A program made the translations under genes and the position numbers. Under the pieces are notes generated by a model. It searched no databases, was not told the origin of the DNA, and saw only the letters and a program-made list of their open reading frames with translations. This document shows, piece by piece, positions 1 to 7,272 of a DNA stretch of 19,965 nucleotides. Source of the stretch: DASZGI01 sp035938995 (lineage in GTDB: Bacteria > Actinomycetota > Actinomycetes > Streptomycetales > Catenulisporaceae); the NCBI RefSeq assembly GCF_035938995.1, contig NZ_DASZGI010000193.1:1-19965 (forward strand). Direction: 5' to 3'. Position 1 is the first letter of the stretch. Every line of letters starts with the position of its first letter.

Positions 1-17
1 GGGAATCATCCGGCGAA

Positions 18-1520
18 TCAGAACTCGTTCGATCCGGCGGGCAGCAGCGGACGCAGTTCCTCGCGCACCCGTCGCTCGATCACCGCCAGATAGAGGTTCG
101 CGTCCTCGTCGGCGAAGCGGTCCGCCCCGATCCGCGCCGCAGCCGCCTCGCGCACGTCGAACCGCGCCCCCGCGGCCACGGTCAGCCCGGCGGCGGCCGC
201 CTGCGCGAGCAGTGCCCTGCTTCGGCGGCGCAGCACCGGGTCGGCAGCGGTGCGCAGGATCGCGCGCGGAGCGCCGAACAGCGCGGCGGGCAGGTGCACG
301 GTGGCCCGCGCGGCGCACCGGAACGCGGCGATCCGGCCGAACGGCGGGATGTGGTCGGCCACCCGGTACTGCGCCGCGATCGGAGCCATGACGTGCCCGT
401 ACAGCTCGACCTGGAGCAGTCCGGCGCCCGCCGTGGCGCCTAGATGCGCGCTGACGATCAGGCCCGCCGGGTCGCCGCCGATCCGGATCCGGCGGAAGGT
501 GCGCGGGCCGCCGTCCCGGTGAGAGGCGGCGCGGGCGTCCGGGATCAGCCGGACCTGGTCGGGGTCGATGCGGGTGGCGAGGGCGGGCGCCGTGGAGATC
601 GCGCACTCGTCCACGCGTACCGCGCCGGGACCGCGCGCGGCGTCCGCCGGGTCGAGCGGTCCGAGCCCCACGCTCAGCCGCTCGCAGATGCGGTCGAGCA
701 GATCCTCGCTGTCGAACGGCGCGGAATCGGAGGCGGCCGGGCCCACTTCTATCAGCCAGCGCCGCCGCAGCACCTGGCGTCCGACGCCGATGAACGGATC
801 GGCCGGGTCGGCCAGCGGGTGGTGGGCGAGGCGGGGATCGGCGAGCCGCTCGCCGAGGACCGCGAGCGCGTGCTGGGCCCAGGCCGGTTCGGCGGAGAGC
901 CAGCGCGAGGGGGTGTACCGCTCGGGGCGCAGCCGCTCGGCGACCGTCGCGTAAGCGGCCATCTCCTCCACGAAGAGGGCCAGCCAACAGCAGACCGCCG
1001 CCGCGAGCGGCACGCCGACCCACTCGGCGGCGCGCGCCGCCGTCGGCTGCGGGATGCCCCACCCTCCGCGCAAGCCGTACGGGTCGGCGTCGGTGAGGGC
1101 GAGCGCGAGCAGGACGACCGCCAGCAGGCCCCACAGCAGTGCGGCAAAGCGGCCGAAGGCGCCTGCGGTGCGCAGTAGGAGCCGCAGGCCGGCCAGCCAG
1201 ACGTACCAGGCGATGGTCGCCCAGGCGCTCACGGCCACCGCGACCAGCGGGAGGATCACCAGCGCGGCGTCCCGGTACAGCCGGCGGGAGCGGGCGGCGA
1301 TGCAGTGCCGGACGACCGTGACCAGGTCGATTCCGGAGACCGGGACGGGCAGCCGGTGTTCGGCGACCAGGAGTTCGCGCACGACCCGGTGGGCGAACTC
1401 GGAGTCCACATGCGCGGCGACGCTTAGGTAGCGGGTCGCTGCCTGATCGGTCCGCGGCTGCGGCCCGGGTCCGGCCGCCGCGCCGTCGTGCCGCCGCGTG
1501 CGGGCCGCGACGCCGCTCAT
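18..1520 (-). CDS. Hypothetical membrane protein, three predicted helices
   Basis: I do not recognise this 500-residue protein. It has a hydrophilic N-terminal region of about 80 residues, hydrophobic segments at roughly 85-115, 124-142 and 168-184, and then a long soluble C-terminal half of about 310 residues rich in Ala, Arg and Asp. There is no signal peptide and no catalytic motif I can name. The ATG start at 1518-1520 is preceded on the minus strand by a modest AAGG ribosome-binding sequence. The gene is divergent from rbpA across a 364-bp gap and no downstream partner is visible because the window ends 17 bp after its stop. Coding status is supported by the length and by GC3 bias in this frame. 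The topology suggests a cytoplasmic or surface domain anchored by a central membrane block. Function is unknown. Confidence 0.8.
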   Translation of the reverse strand: MSGVAARTRRHDGAAAGPGPQPRTDQAATRYLSVAAHVDSEFAHRVVRELLVAEHRLPVPVSGIDLVTVVRHCIAARSRRLYRDAALVILPLVAVAVSAWATIAWYVWLAGLRLLLRTAGAFGRFAALLWGLLAVVLLALALTDADPYGLRGGWGIPQPTAARAAEWVGVPLAAAVCCWLALFVEEMAAYATVAERLRPERYTPSRWLSAEPAWAQHALAVLGERLADPRLAHHPLADPADPFIGVGRQVLRRRWLIEVGPAASDSAPFDSEDLLDRICERLSVGLGPLDPADAARGPGAVRVDECAISTAPALATRIDPDQVRLIPDARAASHRDGGPRTFRRIRIGGDPAGLIVSAHLGATAGAGLLQVELYGHVMAPIAAQYRVADHIPPFGRIAAFRCAARATVHLPAALFGAPRAILRTAADPVLRRRSRALLAQAAAAGLTVAAGARFDVREAAAARIGADRFADEDANLYLAVIERRVREELRPLLPAGSNEF

Positions 1521-1884
1521 CGGGCTCGCCCTTCATGCTCGGGGTGGTCTCGTGGCAGGTCGTGCTGAAGTCGGTCAGGTCCGACTCAAGATCAGGCAGG
1601 GTACGTATTCTGCCGGGTGCGCGGCGCCCTGGAGTGCGCTTTCGGCGCTGCTTGACCAAGGTTTTGCCCGGTGGACGCCGGTCCGTGTCCCGCAGTACGA
1701 CCATCGGACAGCGGTATCAGCGGTTCATCATTGAATGTCCGGGTATGGCGTAGCTGTCCACGGTTCGGTGCGCGTTGCGGTCAGTTCGGGGGAACAAGGC
1801 GGCGCCCCGTGACGTTAACTGCACACAGACGGACACATGCGGCGGACGGTCACGGCAGAAGCCGCGGGCAGGAGGAACGGGACC
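1521..1884. other. 364-bp intergenic region between divergent genes
   Basis: No gene with a plausible ribosome-binding site is visible here. The stretch is less GC-rich than its neighbours around 1720-1760 and 1785-1830. It must hold the promoter of the 18-1520 membrane protein and of rbpA. The only convincing element I see is the SigR-like promoter described separately. A TTGAAT hexamer at 1731-1736 resembles a -35 box, but no matching -10 sits at normal spacing. Confidence 0.6.
1791..1816 (+). promoter_or_regulatory. SigR-like promoter of rbpA
   Basis: GGAAC (1791-1795), exactly 18 bases, then GTT (1814-1816) matches the ECF/SigR promoter layout GGAAT-N18-GTT with one change at the last -35 base. 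It lies about 70 bp before the rbpA ATG, giving a leader of about 60 nt. rbpA of Streptomyces coelicolor is an established SigR (thiol-stress) target, so position and target gene agree. The start site is predicted, not shown. Confidence 0.6.
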
Positions 1885-2445
1885 ATGAGCGAGCGAGCAC
1901 TTCGGGGTACCAGGCTCGGCGCGACCAGTTACGAGACGGACAGCGGCATAGATCTCGCACCCCGCCAGGACGTCGAGTACAGCTGTCCGAATGGCCACCG
2001 TTTCGAGATGCCGTTCGCGCTGGAGGCGGACGTTCCGCCGACCTGGGAGTGCCGGGTCTGCGGCACGCAGGCGGTGCGGGTCGACGGGGAGGCCCCGGAG
2101 GCGAAGCCGGGCAAGCCCACGCGTACGCACTGGGACATGCTGCTGGAGCGGCGCTCGGTGGCGGACCTGGAAGAGGTCCTGGCCGAGCGGCTCGAGGTGC
2201 TGCGCGGCGGAGGCATCGCATACGCAGCGAGGGCTGCCCTAGAGCCGGCGCTGGTCGACGCGGCCAGCGGCGTGCCGACGGCGGCGCGCCCCACGACGGC
2301 GAGCCGCCCCTCGGGCGGAGCAGCGAGGCCTTCGGCGAAGAACACCGCGCCGACCAAGAAGAGCGCGGCGGCGGCACCGGCTACACGGTCCGCTGGCAAG
2401 CCGGTCAAGAAGTCCCCGACGGCGAAGAGCCCGGCGGCGAAGTAA
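1885..2445 (+). CDS. rbpA: RNA polymerase-binding protein RbpA with extended C-terminal tail
   Basis: RbpA is an actinobacterial transcription factor that binds RNA polymerase and the principal sigma factor and stabilises the open complex. The 186-residue product begins MSERALRGTRLG, typical of the family. The zinc-ribbon ligands are Cys34, His38, Cys56 and Cys59. A basic linker follows, and then the sigma-interaction helix (about 80-107) with Arg89-Arg90, the pair known to contact sigma in Streptomyces. The family is normally about 110-125 residues, and here about 75 extra residues follow. They are rich in Ala, Pro, Ser and Lys, with 8 Lys in the last 37, resembling a histone-H1-like tail. 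Codon bias continues through the tail, which argues against a frameshift artefact. The start was chosen at 1885 because GGAGG lies 9 nt upstream. An upstream in-frame ATG at 1837 has no such site. Likely controlled by the SigR-like promoter at 1791. Confidence 0.95.
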   Translation: MSERALRGTRLGATSYETDSGIDLAPRQDVEYSCPNGHRFEMPFALEADVPPTWECRVCGTQAVRVDGEAPEAKPGKPTRTHWDMLLERRSVADLEEVLAERLEVLRGGGIAYAARAALEPALVDAASGVPTAARPTTASRPSGGAARPSAKNTAPTKKSAAAAPATRSAGKPVKKSPTAKSPAAK

Positions 2446-2562
2446 GGCGCGGATTGCAGCAGCCGGGACAGTGGAACGGCGGCGGCTGCCAACGGATAAT
2501 CACGGGCAACTGAAGAGGCGTCGCGAGCGCGCAGCTCGTCGAACCACAGCTACACGCATCGG

Positions 2563-2592
2563 AATGGCTACCGCGTCAGCGCGGTAGCCATT
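2563..2592. terminator. Bidirectional hairpin terminator between rbpA and ppm1
   Basis: A perfect 13-bp inverted repeat, AATGGCTACCGCG and its complement, flanks a TCAG tetraloop. It sits between two convergent stop codons (2445 and 2613), so it can serve both transcripts. No U-tract follows on either strand, which is common for actinomycete terminators. Confidence 0.75.
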
Positions 2593-2612
2593 ATTCGTGT
2601 CTGGGCGACGCG

Positions 2613-3419
2613 TCAGGCCGACGCCGCCGTGCCCTTTCCGCGGCCGGTCAGCTTCGCGAGGCGGTCTTGGAAGCCCCAGACGGTGCTGCGCCACAGCGCC
2701 TCGTACACGATCGAGCCCGACATCTTCGAGGTGCCGAACTCCCGCTCGACGAAGGTGATCGGGACCTCGACCACCTTGAACCCCTGGCGCACCGCGCGGC
2801 GCGACATGTCGACCTGGAAGCAGTAGCCGGCCGACTCCACGTCCCCGAGGCCGAGCCCCTCGAGCGTCGCCCGGCGGAAGGCGCGGAAGCCGCCGGTGGC
2901 GTCGCGCAGCTTCATGCCGATGGCCAGCCGCACGTAGAGGTTGCCGCCGCGGGAGAGCAACTCGCGGGACTTGGGCCAGTTGACCACGCTGCCGCCCCGC
3001 ACCCAGCGCGAGCCCAGAACCAGGTCGGCGTTCTGCTCCTCCAGCGCGGTGAGCAGACTCGGCAAGTCCTCCGGGCGGTGCGAGCCGTCGGCGTCCATCT
3101 CCACGATCACCGCGTAGCCCCGGTCCAGCCCCCAGCGGAAACCGGCGAGGTAGGCGGCGCCGAGCCCTTCCTTGCCCTTGCGGTGCAGGACGTGGACGCG
3201 GGAGTCGGCGGCGGCGAGCTTGTCCGCGATCTCCCCGGTGCCGTCGGGGCTGTTGTCGTCGGCGACGAGGACGTGGACGTCCGGGTTGTGCGTGTGCAGC
3301 CGGGTGACGATGCGCTCGAGGTTCTCCGACTCGTTGTACGTCGGGATGATCACGAGGACTCGGGCGGCTCCGGCCGCGTCCTGCGCGGCGTCGTCGGCCT
3401 GGCTGGTCGGGGCGGTCAC
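2613..3419 (-). CDS. ppm1: Polyprenol monophosphomannose synthase (GT2 family)
   Basis: This protein transfers mannose from GDP-mannose to polyprenyl phosphate at the inner face of the membrane. The polyprenyl-P-mannose then feeds protein O-mannosylation and glycolipid mannosylation. The 268-residue product is a DPM1-like GT2 enzyme: IIPTYNESENL near residue 24, DDNSPDGT at 54-61, the metal and nucleotide motif DADGSHRPED at 109-118, GSRWVRGG at 136-143 and RDATGGFRAFRR at 172-183. It has no membrane helices of its own. The GTG start overlaps the lnt stop by 4 bp (GTGA), so the two are translationally coupled. In Mycobacterium tuberculosis the same two activities are fused in one Ppm1 polypeptide, and here they are separate but adjacent. 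The convergent neighbour is rbpA. Confidence 0.93.
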   Translation of the reverse strand: MTAPTSQADDAAQDAAGAARVLVIIPTYNESENLERIVTRLHTHNPDVHVLVADDNSPDGTGEIADKLAAADSRVHVLHRKGKEGLGAAYLAGFRWGLDRGYAVIVEMDADGSHRPEDLPSLLTALEEQNADLVLGSRWVRGGSVVNWPKSRELLSRGGNLYVRLAIGMKLRDATGGFRAFRRATLEGLGLGDVESAGYCFQVDMSRRAVRQGFKVVEVPITFVEREFGTSKMSGSIVYEALWRSTVWGFQDRLAKLTGRGKGTAASA

Positions 3420-5236
3420 GTGCTGGCCTTCCTTGCGGTGGTGGGGTGGTCCGGCGCGGCGGCGCCGGCGACCGGGGCGCCGACCGCCTCGCGCGGCGGT
3501 GCGGAGGCGTCCGGTTGCGGTTCTGATTCAGGTTCCTGCGGCGCGGCCCCCGTGCCGACCGGCTCGAGCCGCTCGGCGTCCGGCTGCTCAGAGGCGGAAA
3601 GGGTACCGGATCCGTTCGAGGGGCCGCCAAGGGCCGAGCGGCGCCCGGCCCGCAGCGCCAGCGCCCAAGCGACGAGCGCGGCGGCGGCCATCGCGGCCTC
3701 GGGCCACGCGCCGACCCGGTCGGCGAGGGTGAACCCGGTGCGTGGCGTGACGTCGGCGGCGACCACGGCCGGGGTGAACTGCCGGGTCTGCTGGTGCACG
3801 ACGCCGTCCGGGGTGATGTATCCGGAGATCCCGCTGGTCGCGGCGATCAGCACCGGCCGGCCGTGCTCCACGGCGCGCAGCTGCGAGATAGCCAGCTGCT
3901 GCTCCGGCTGGCCGGTCCAGCCGTAGGTCGCGTTGTTGGTCTGGACGACGATCACGCCGCCGTTGCCGAGCACGGAGCTGCGGACCATGTCGTCGTAGGC
4001 GACCTCGAAGCAGATCACGTCGGCGAGGCGCACCCCGCCGACGGTCAGCACGCCGGGCGTCGAGCCCGGCACGTAGCTGCGCGGGACCCGCGCCAGTTCG
4101 CTGATGTACTTGCGCAGCGTCGACTCGAACGGGACGTACTCCCCCATCGGCACCAGGTGCCGCTTGACGTAGGTCTGGCCGGGGCCGGTGACCGGGTCCC
4201 AGACGACGCCCTCGTTGCGGGCGTGGTTCGCGTCCACGCTGACGACGGTGCCCACCAGGATCTGCGTGCCGACCGCCTGCGCGGCCGCGGTCAGCTCGGC
4301 GGCGACGACCGGGTCCGTGGTGGGGTCGACGTCGTCGGAGTCCTCGGGCCAGATGACCGCGGCGGGCTTGGGGGCCTTCCCGGCGGCCACCTCGGCGGCG
4401 TACTGCTCGGTGACCGCGAGGTGGTTGTCCAGCACCGCCGCCGCCTGTCCGTAAGCGTCCAGGCCGGTGCGCGGGACGTCGCCCTGGATCGCGGCCAGCT
4501 GGACCGGGGCGCCGGCGTTGGTCTGGAGCGGGACCAGCCATCCGACGGCGGGCAGCGCGACCGCGAGCACCGTCCACGCCGCGAGCGGCCAAGACCAGGC
4601 GGCCCGGAACCGGTCCGTGCGGCGCGCGGCCTGATAAACGGTCAGCGCGAATGCGGCCAGCAGGGTGCCGATCAGCGCAGTGGCGAAGGTGACCAAGGGA
4701 GCGCCGCCGAGCGCGGCAAGCGGGGTGAGGAGCGTGTGGGTCTGGCTGAAGGCGAGGCGCCCCCAGGAGAAGCCGCCGACCGGCCACCGGTCGCGGGCGG
4801 CCTCCTCGGCGACCCAGAGCAGCGCCTGCCACAGCACCGCGCCGCGCAGCCGGGCCACGGCGGCGGTCGCCGCGCCGAACGGGATGAAGTACAGCGCCTC
4901 GAGGAAGCCGAGGATGATCCACGCGTCGGTGCCGACGACGGTCACCCACTCGAACATCAGGATCGAGAACGTCAGGCCGAACCAGAACCCGGTCCACGCG
5001 GCAGCCGTGGCCGGACGGCGCAACCCACGTGCGGCCCGGCTGTTCGCCGCGGCCTGGGCGCAGAGCGTGTAGCCCGCGACACACAGCGGCGCCAGCCAGA
5101 ACCAGCCGACCGGGGCGAAGGCGGGGACGAGCAGCGCGCCGAACCCCGCGGCGGCCAGCTGCGGCAGCCAGTGCCGACCGGGGCGCGGGCGCCGGAGCGG
5201 CGGCCGCCACGCGGTGATACGGCGCTGACGTGCCAC
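3416..5236 (-). CDS. lnt: Apolipoprotein N-acyltransferase
   Basis: Lnt N-acylates the N-terminal diacylglyceryl-cysteine of lipoproteins at the outer face of the cytoplasmic membrane. The 606-residue protein has a hydrophobic N-terminal half (membrane segments between about 25 and 235). A carbon-nitrogen hydrolase domain (about 245-500) follows, with the expected Glu298 (VIWPEDS), Lys358 (YVKRHLVPMGEYVPF, including Glu366) and Cys409 with Glu411 (ADVICFEVAY). A last membrane helix lies at about 512-530. After it comes a cytoplasmic Pro/Glu/Ala-rich tail of about 75 residues that normal Lnt lacks. The start is GTG (5234-5236), with no strong ribosome-binding site seen. Its stop overlaps the ppm1 start, so lipoprotein acylation and mannose-donor synthesis are made together. 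A 17-bp palindrome lies about 47 bp upstream. Confidence 0.92.
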   Translation of the reverse strand: MARQRRITAWRPPLRRPRPGRHWLPQLAAAGFGALLVPAFAPVGWFWLAPLCVAGYTLCAQAAANSRAARGLRRPATAAAWTGFWFGLTFSILMFEWVTVVGTDAWIILGFLEALYFIPFGAATAAVARLRGAVLWQALLWVAEEAARDRWPVGGFSWGRLAFSQTHTLLTPLAALGGAPLVTFATALIGTLLAAFALTVYQAARRTDRFRAAWSWPLAAWTVLAVALPAVGWLVPLQTNAGAPVQLAAIQGDVPRTGLDAYGQAAAVLDNHLAVTEQYAAEVAAGKAPKPAAVIWPEDSDDVDPTTDPVVAAELTAAAQAVGTQILVGTVVSVDANHARNEGVVWDPVTGPGQTYVKRHLVPMGEYVPFESTLRKYISELARVPRSYVPGSTPGVLTVGGVRLADVICFEVAYDDMVRSSVLGNGGVIVVQTNNATYGWTGQPEQQLAISQLRAVEHGRPVLIAATSGISGYITPDGVVHQQTRQFTPAVVAADVTPRTGFTLADRVGAWPEAAMAAAALVAWALALRAGRRSALGGPSNGSGTLSASEQPDAERLEPVGTGAAPQEPESEPQPDASAPPREAVGAPVAGAAAPDHPTTARKAST

Positions 5237-5282
5237 GCGCGGCCTCTCGTCGAAATCGTCGGTGCAGTTGGAAGCGTGATGC

Positions 5283-5299
5283 TTACGGTAATACCGTAA
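5283..5299. promoter_or_regulatory. 17-bp perfect palindrome upstream of lnt
   Basis: TTACGGTA, one central A, then TACCGTAA. This is an AT-rich perfect dyad in a GC-rich gap, 47-63 bp before the lnt GTG and inside the region where its promoter must lie. TACGGT and TATTAC within it resemble -10 hexamers, so a repressor site overlapping the promoter is plausible. The cognate regulator is not known. Confidence 0.5.
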
Positions 5300-5431
5300 A
5301 GCACCAGGCCACAGCCTCCGACCGAAGGCCGGCGCCGGAGCACGGTCCCGGTGATCGTGCTCGCGGATCGTGCACGGTATTCGACGGGTCTTGCCGCCCC
5401 GCCGGTTCCCGCGCGTGCGGCGTCCCTGGAG

Positions 5432-7105
5432 TCAGCGGTCCAGCTGGTCGTACACGACGCGCCCGCGTACCGCCGTGCGCAGGCAGCGCGGCAGGTCGAG
5501 GCCGGGCGTCAGGTCGGGCAGTCCGGGCACGCCCGCCCGCTCGTCGGTGGACCACGCGGCAACCCGCTGGTCGGGGGCCTGCACGACCAAGTCAGAAGCC
5601 TGCCAGACGGCGTAGGTGGCGGGGCTGCCGGGGGTGAGCACGCCGGTCTCGTCGGCGGGCACGCCCGGGGCCGACGGGTGCAGCGCCCGCCAGCCGCCGC
5701 GGGTGTGCGCGGTGAAAGCGGCGCGGGCGCTCATCCGAGAGGCTTGGGTCTGGTGGAACGCGGCGGCGCGCACCGCCTCCCACGGGCCGAGCGGGATCAC
5801 CGGCGCATCGGAGCCGAAGGCCAAGACCACGCCGGCGGAGGCGAGCGCGGCGAACGGGTTCATCGCCAGCGCCCGTCCGGTGCCCAGCCGTCGCGCGTAC
5901 ATGCCGTCCGAGCCGCCCCAGGCGGCGTCGAACCCGGGCTGGGCGCTGACCACGACCCCGTGGTGCGCGAACTTCTTCACGTGTTCGTGGTCGGGCATCT
6001 CGGCGTGCTCGGCCCGGGTCCGCATCGCGCGCAGCCGTTTCTCGCCGACCACGTCGTGCGCCAGGTCCAGGCCCGCGACGAACAGGTCGAGGCCGTAGTC
6101 GCCGATGACGTGGAAGCCGGGCTGCACGTCCGCCTCGACGCAGGAGATCACGAAGGCGCCGATCTGTTCCGCCGTCATATACGCGGCCCCGGCGTGACCG
6201 GCGGGGGTGAGGTGGCCTTGGCCCGCCTCGGCCGCGTCGGTGTAGGGCTCGCGCAGGCAGGCGGTGTGCGAGCCGATCGCGCCGTCGATGAACAGGTCGC
6301 CGCCCGCGCCGACCCCGCCCAGTTCGCGGGATTTCACCGGATCGGTCAGCTCGCCCCAGTACCCGAAGACGTAGGGGCCTTCGCCGCGGGCGGCCAGGGC
6401 GAGCAGGCCGGTGAAGTCGTCCTCCCCCGAGATCTGCGGGCCGCCGCATTCGTGGAGCGCGCCGATGCCGAGCTCGGCGGCCCGTCGCAGGGTCGCCTCC
6501 TGTGCTGCGGTGCGCTGCGCAGAGGTGATCGAGGCGAGGGCGGCGGCGCGCACGGCGTGGTGGGCGTCCCGGGTGAGCGGCCCGTCCTCGGTGAATCCGA
6601 CGCTGCCGGGCGCATCGGGAACGGCGGCGAGCAGGGAGTCGGAGACGAGTGCGCTGTGCACGTCGACGCGAGAGAGGTAGACCTTGCGCCCACCTGCGGC
6701 CCGGCCGATGTCGGCGCGGCTCGGCAGGTCCCGGTCCGCGACCGCCGCCCACGCGGTCTCGTCCCAGCCAGTGCCGAGCACCACGACGTCGTCCGGAAGC
6801 GACGCGCTATAAGCGGCGATCCGGTCGAGCAGTTCCGCACGCGAGCCGGTACCGGACAGGTCGAGGCCGCCTAAGGCGAGGCCGGTCGCGGTCGCGTGCA
6901 CGTGGGCATCCACGAACGCGGGGGTGACGAGCGCGCCGCGCAGGTCGATCACTTCGTCGGCCGAGTCGGCGTGGGCGTCGGCGGCGCCTTCGGAGCCGAC
7001 CCAGGCGATCGCGCCCGCCTCGGCAACCATCGCAGTGGCGAACGGATCGGCGGGCGTGTAGATCGCGCCGCCGCGCAGCAGGGTCGTCTTCTCGCGTGCG
7101 CTCAT
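5432..7105 (-). CDS. YtcJ-type amidohydrolase (Amidohydro_3 family)
   Basis: A 557-residue metal-dependent hydrolase of the amidohydrolase superfamily. Family features visible in order are a small N-terminal beta-domain, the metal motif DAHVH (His68 and His70), DGAIGSHTA near 275-282, FHVIGD with His332, RAEHAE with His367, and FGSDAP with Asp433. A C-terminal beta-sandwich return (about 490-557) follows. YtcJ-type members act on N-acyl or cyclic amide bonds, and the substrate cannot be read from sequence. The ATG at 7103-7105 has only a weak ribosome-binding site, and a large hairpin lies about 50 bp upstream. It is on the same strand as lnt and ppm1 but separated from lnt by 195 bp containing a palindrome, so cotranscription is uncertain. 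Confidence 0.88.
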   Translation of the reverse strand: MSAREKTTLLRGGAIYTPADPFATAMVAEAGAIAWVGSEGAADAHADSADEVIDLRGALVTPAFVDAHVHATATGLALGGLDLSGTGSRAELLDRIAAYSASLPDDVVVLGTGWDETAWAAVADRDLPSRADIGRAAGGRKVYLSRVDVHSALVSDSLLAAVPDAPGSVGFTEDGPLTRDAHHAVRAAALASITSAQRTAAQEATLRRAAELGIGALHECGGPQISGEDDFTGLLALAARGEGPYVFGYWGELTDPVKSRELGGVGAGGDLFIDGAIGSHTACLREPYTDAAEAGQGHLTPAGHAGAAYMTAEQIGAFVISCVEADVQPGFHVIGDYGLDLFVAGLDLAHDVVGEKRLRAMRTRAEHAEMPDHEHVKKFAHHGVVVSAQPGFDAAWGGSDGMYARRLGTGRALAMNPFAALASAGVVLAFGSDAPVIPLGPWEAVRAAAFHQTQASRMSARAAFTAHTRGGWRALHPSAPGVPADETGVLTPGSPATYAVWQASDLVVQAPDQRVAAWSTDERAGVPGLPDLTPGLDLPRCLRTAVRGRVVYDQLDR

Positions 7106-7154
7106 GGCGTCTATCTCATCCGATGCGCCGCCGGATGGCCAGTGATCGCACCCC

Positions 7155-7253
7155 TCGGAGTTAAATCAGGGCGGCGAAAGACCGTGTGGCGGGGAAACGC
7201 CTTTCTCCCCGTCACACGGTCTACAGCCGCCCCGAACCCTGGTTTGACTCCGA
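7155..7253. repeat. 99-bp nested inverted repeat (long hairpin)
   Basis: The outer arms 7155-7171 and 7237-7253 are complementary over 17 bp, with two positions that become G-U in RNA. Inside, GGGCGGC (7169-7175) matches GCCGCCC (7226-7232). The core AGACCGTGTG (7179-7188) matches 7213-7222, followed by CGGGGA/TCCCCG around a 10-nt loop. The structure starts 19 bp after the FUSC stop and ends about 50 bp before the amidohydrolase ATG. It could be a terminator, a 5' leader structure or a degenerate MITE. No clear target duplication is visible. Confidence 0.7.
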
Positions 7254-7272
7254 CTGGCAATCGAACACTGGG

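Noticed and set aside
2..29. GGAAT followed by GTT, like a SigR promoter
   Set aside because: The spacing is 20, not 18, and it lies at the 3' end of the opposite-strand gene with no known target in view.
1584..1590. ACTCAAG, half of an HspR HAIR operator
   Set aside because: No CTTGAGT partner lies at 7-nt spacing, and it is far from the hsp90 gene.
1837..1884. Upstream in-frame ATG extending RbpA by 16 residues
   Set aside because: It has no ribosome-binding site, and the family N-terminus MSERALRG begins at 1885 behind GGAGG.
7237..7253. GGTTTGACTCC resembling a tRNA T-loop
   Set aside because: No cloverleaf can be built. The segment is better explained as the arm of the 99-bp inverted repeat.
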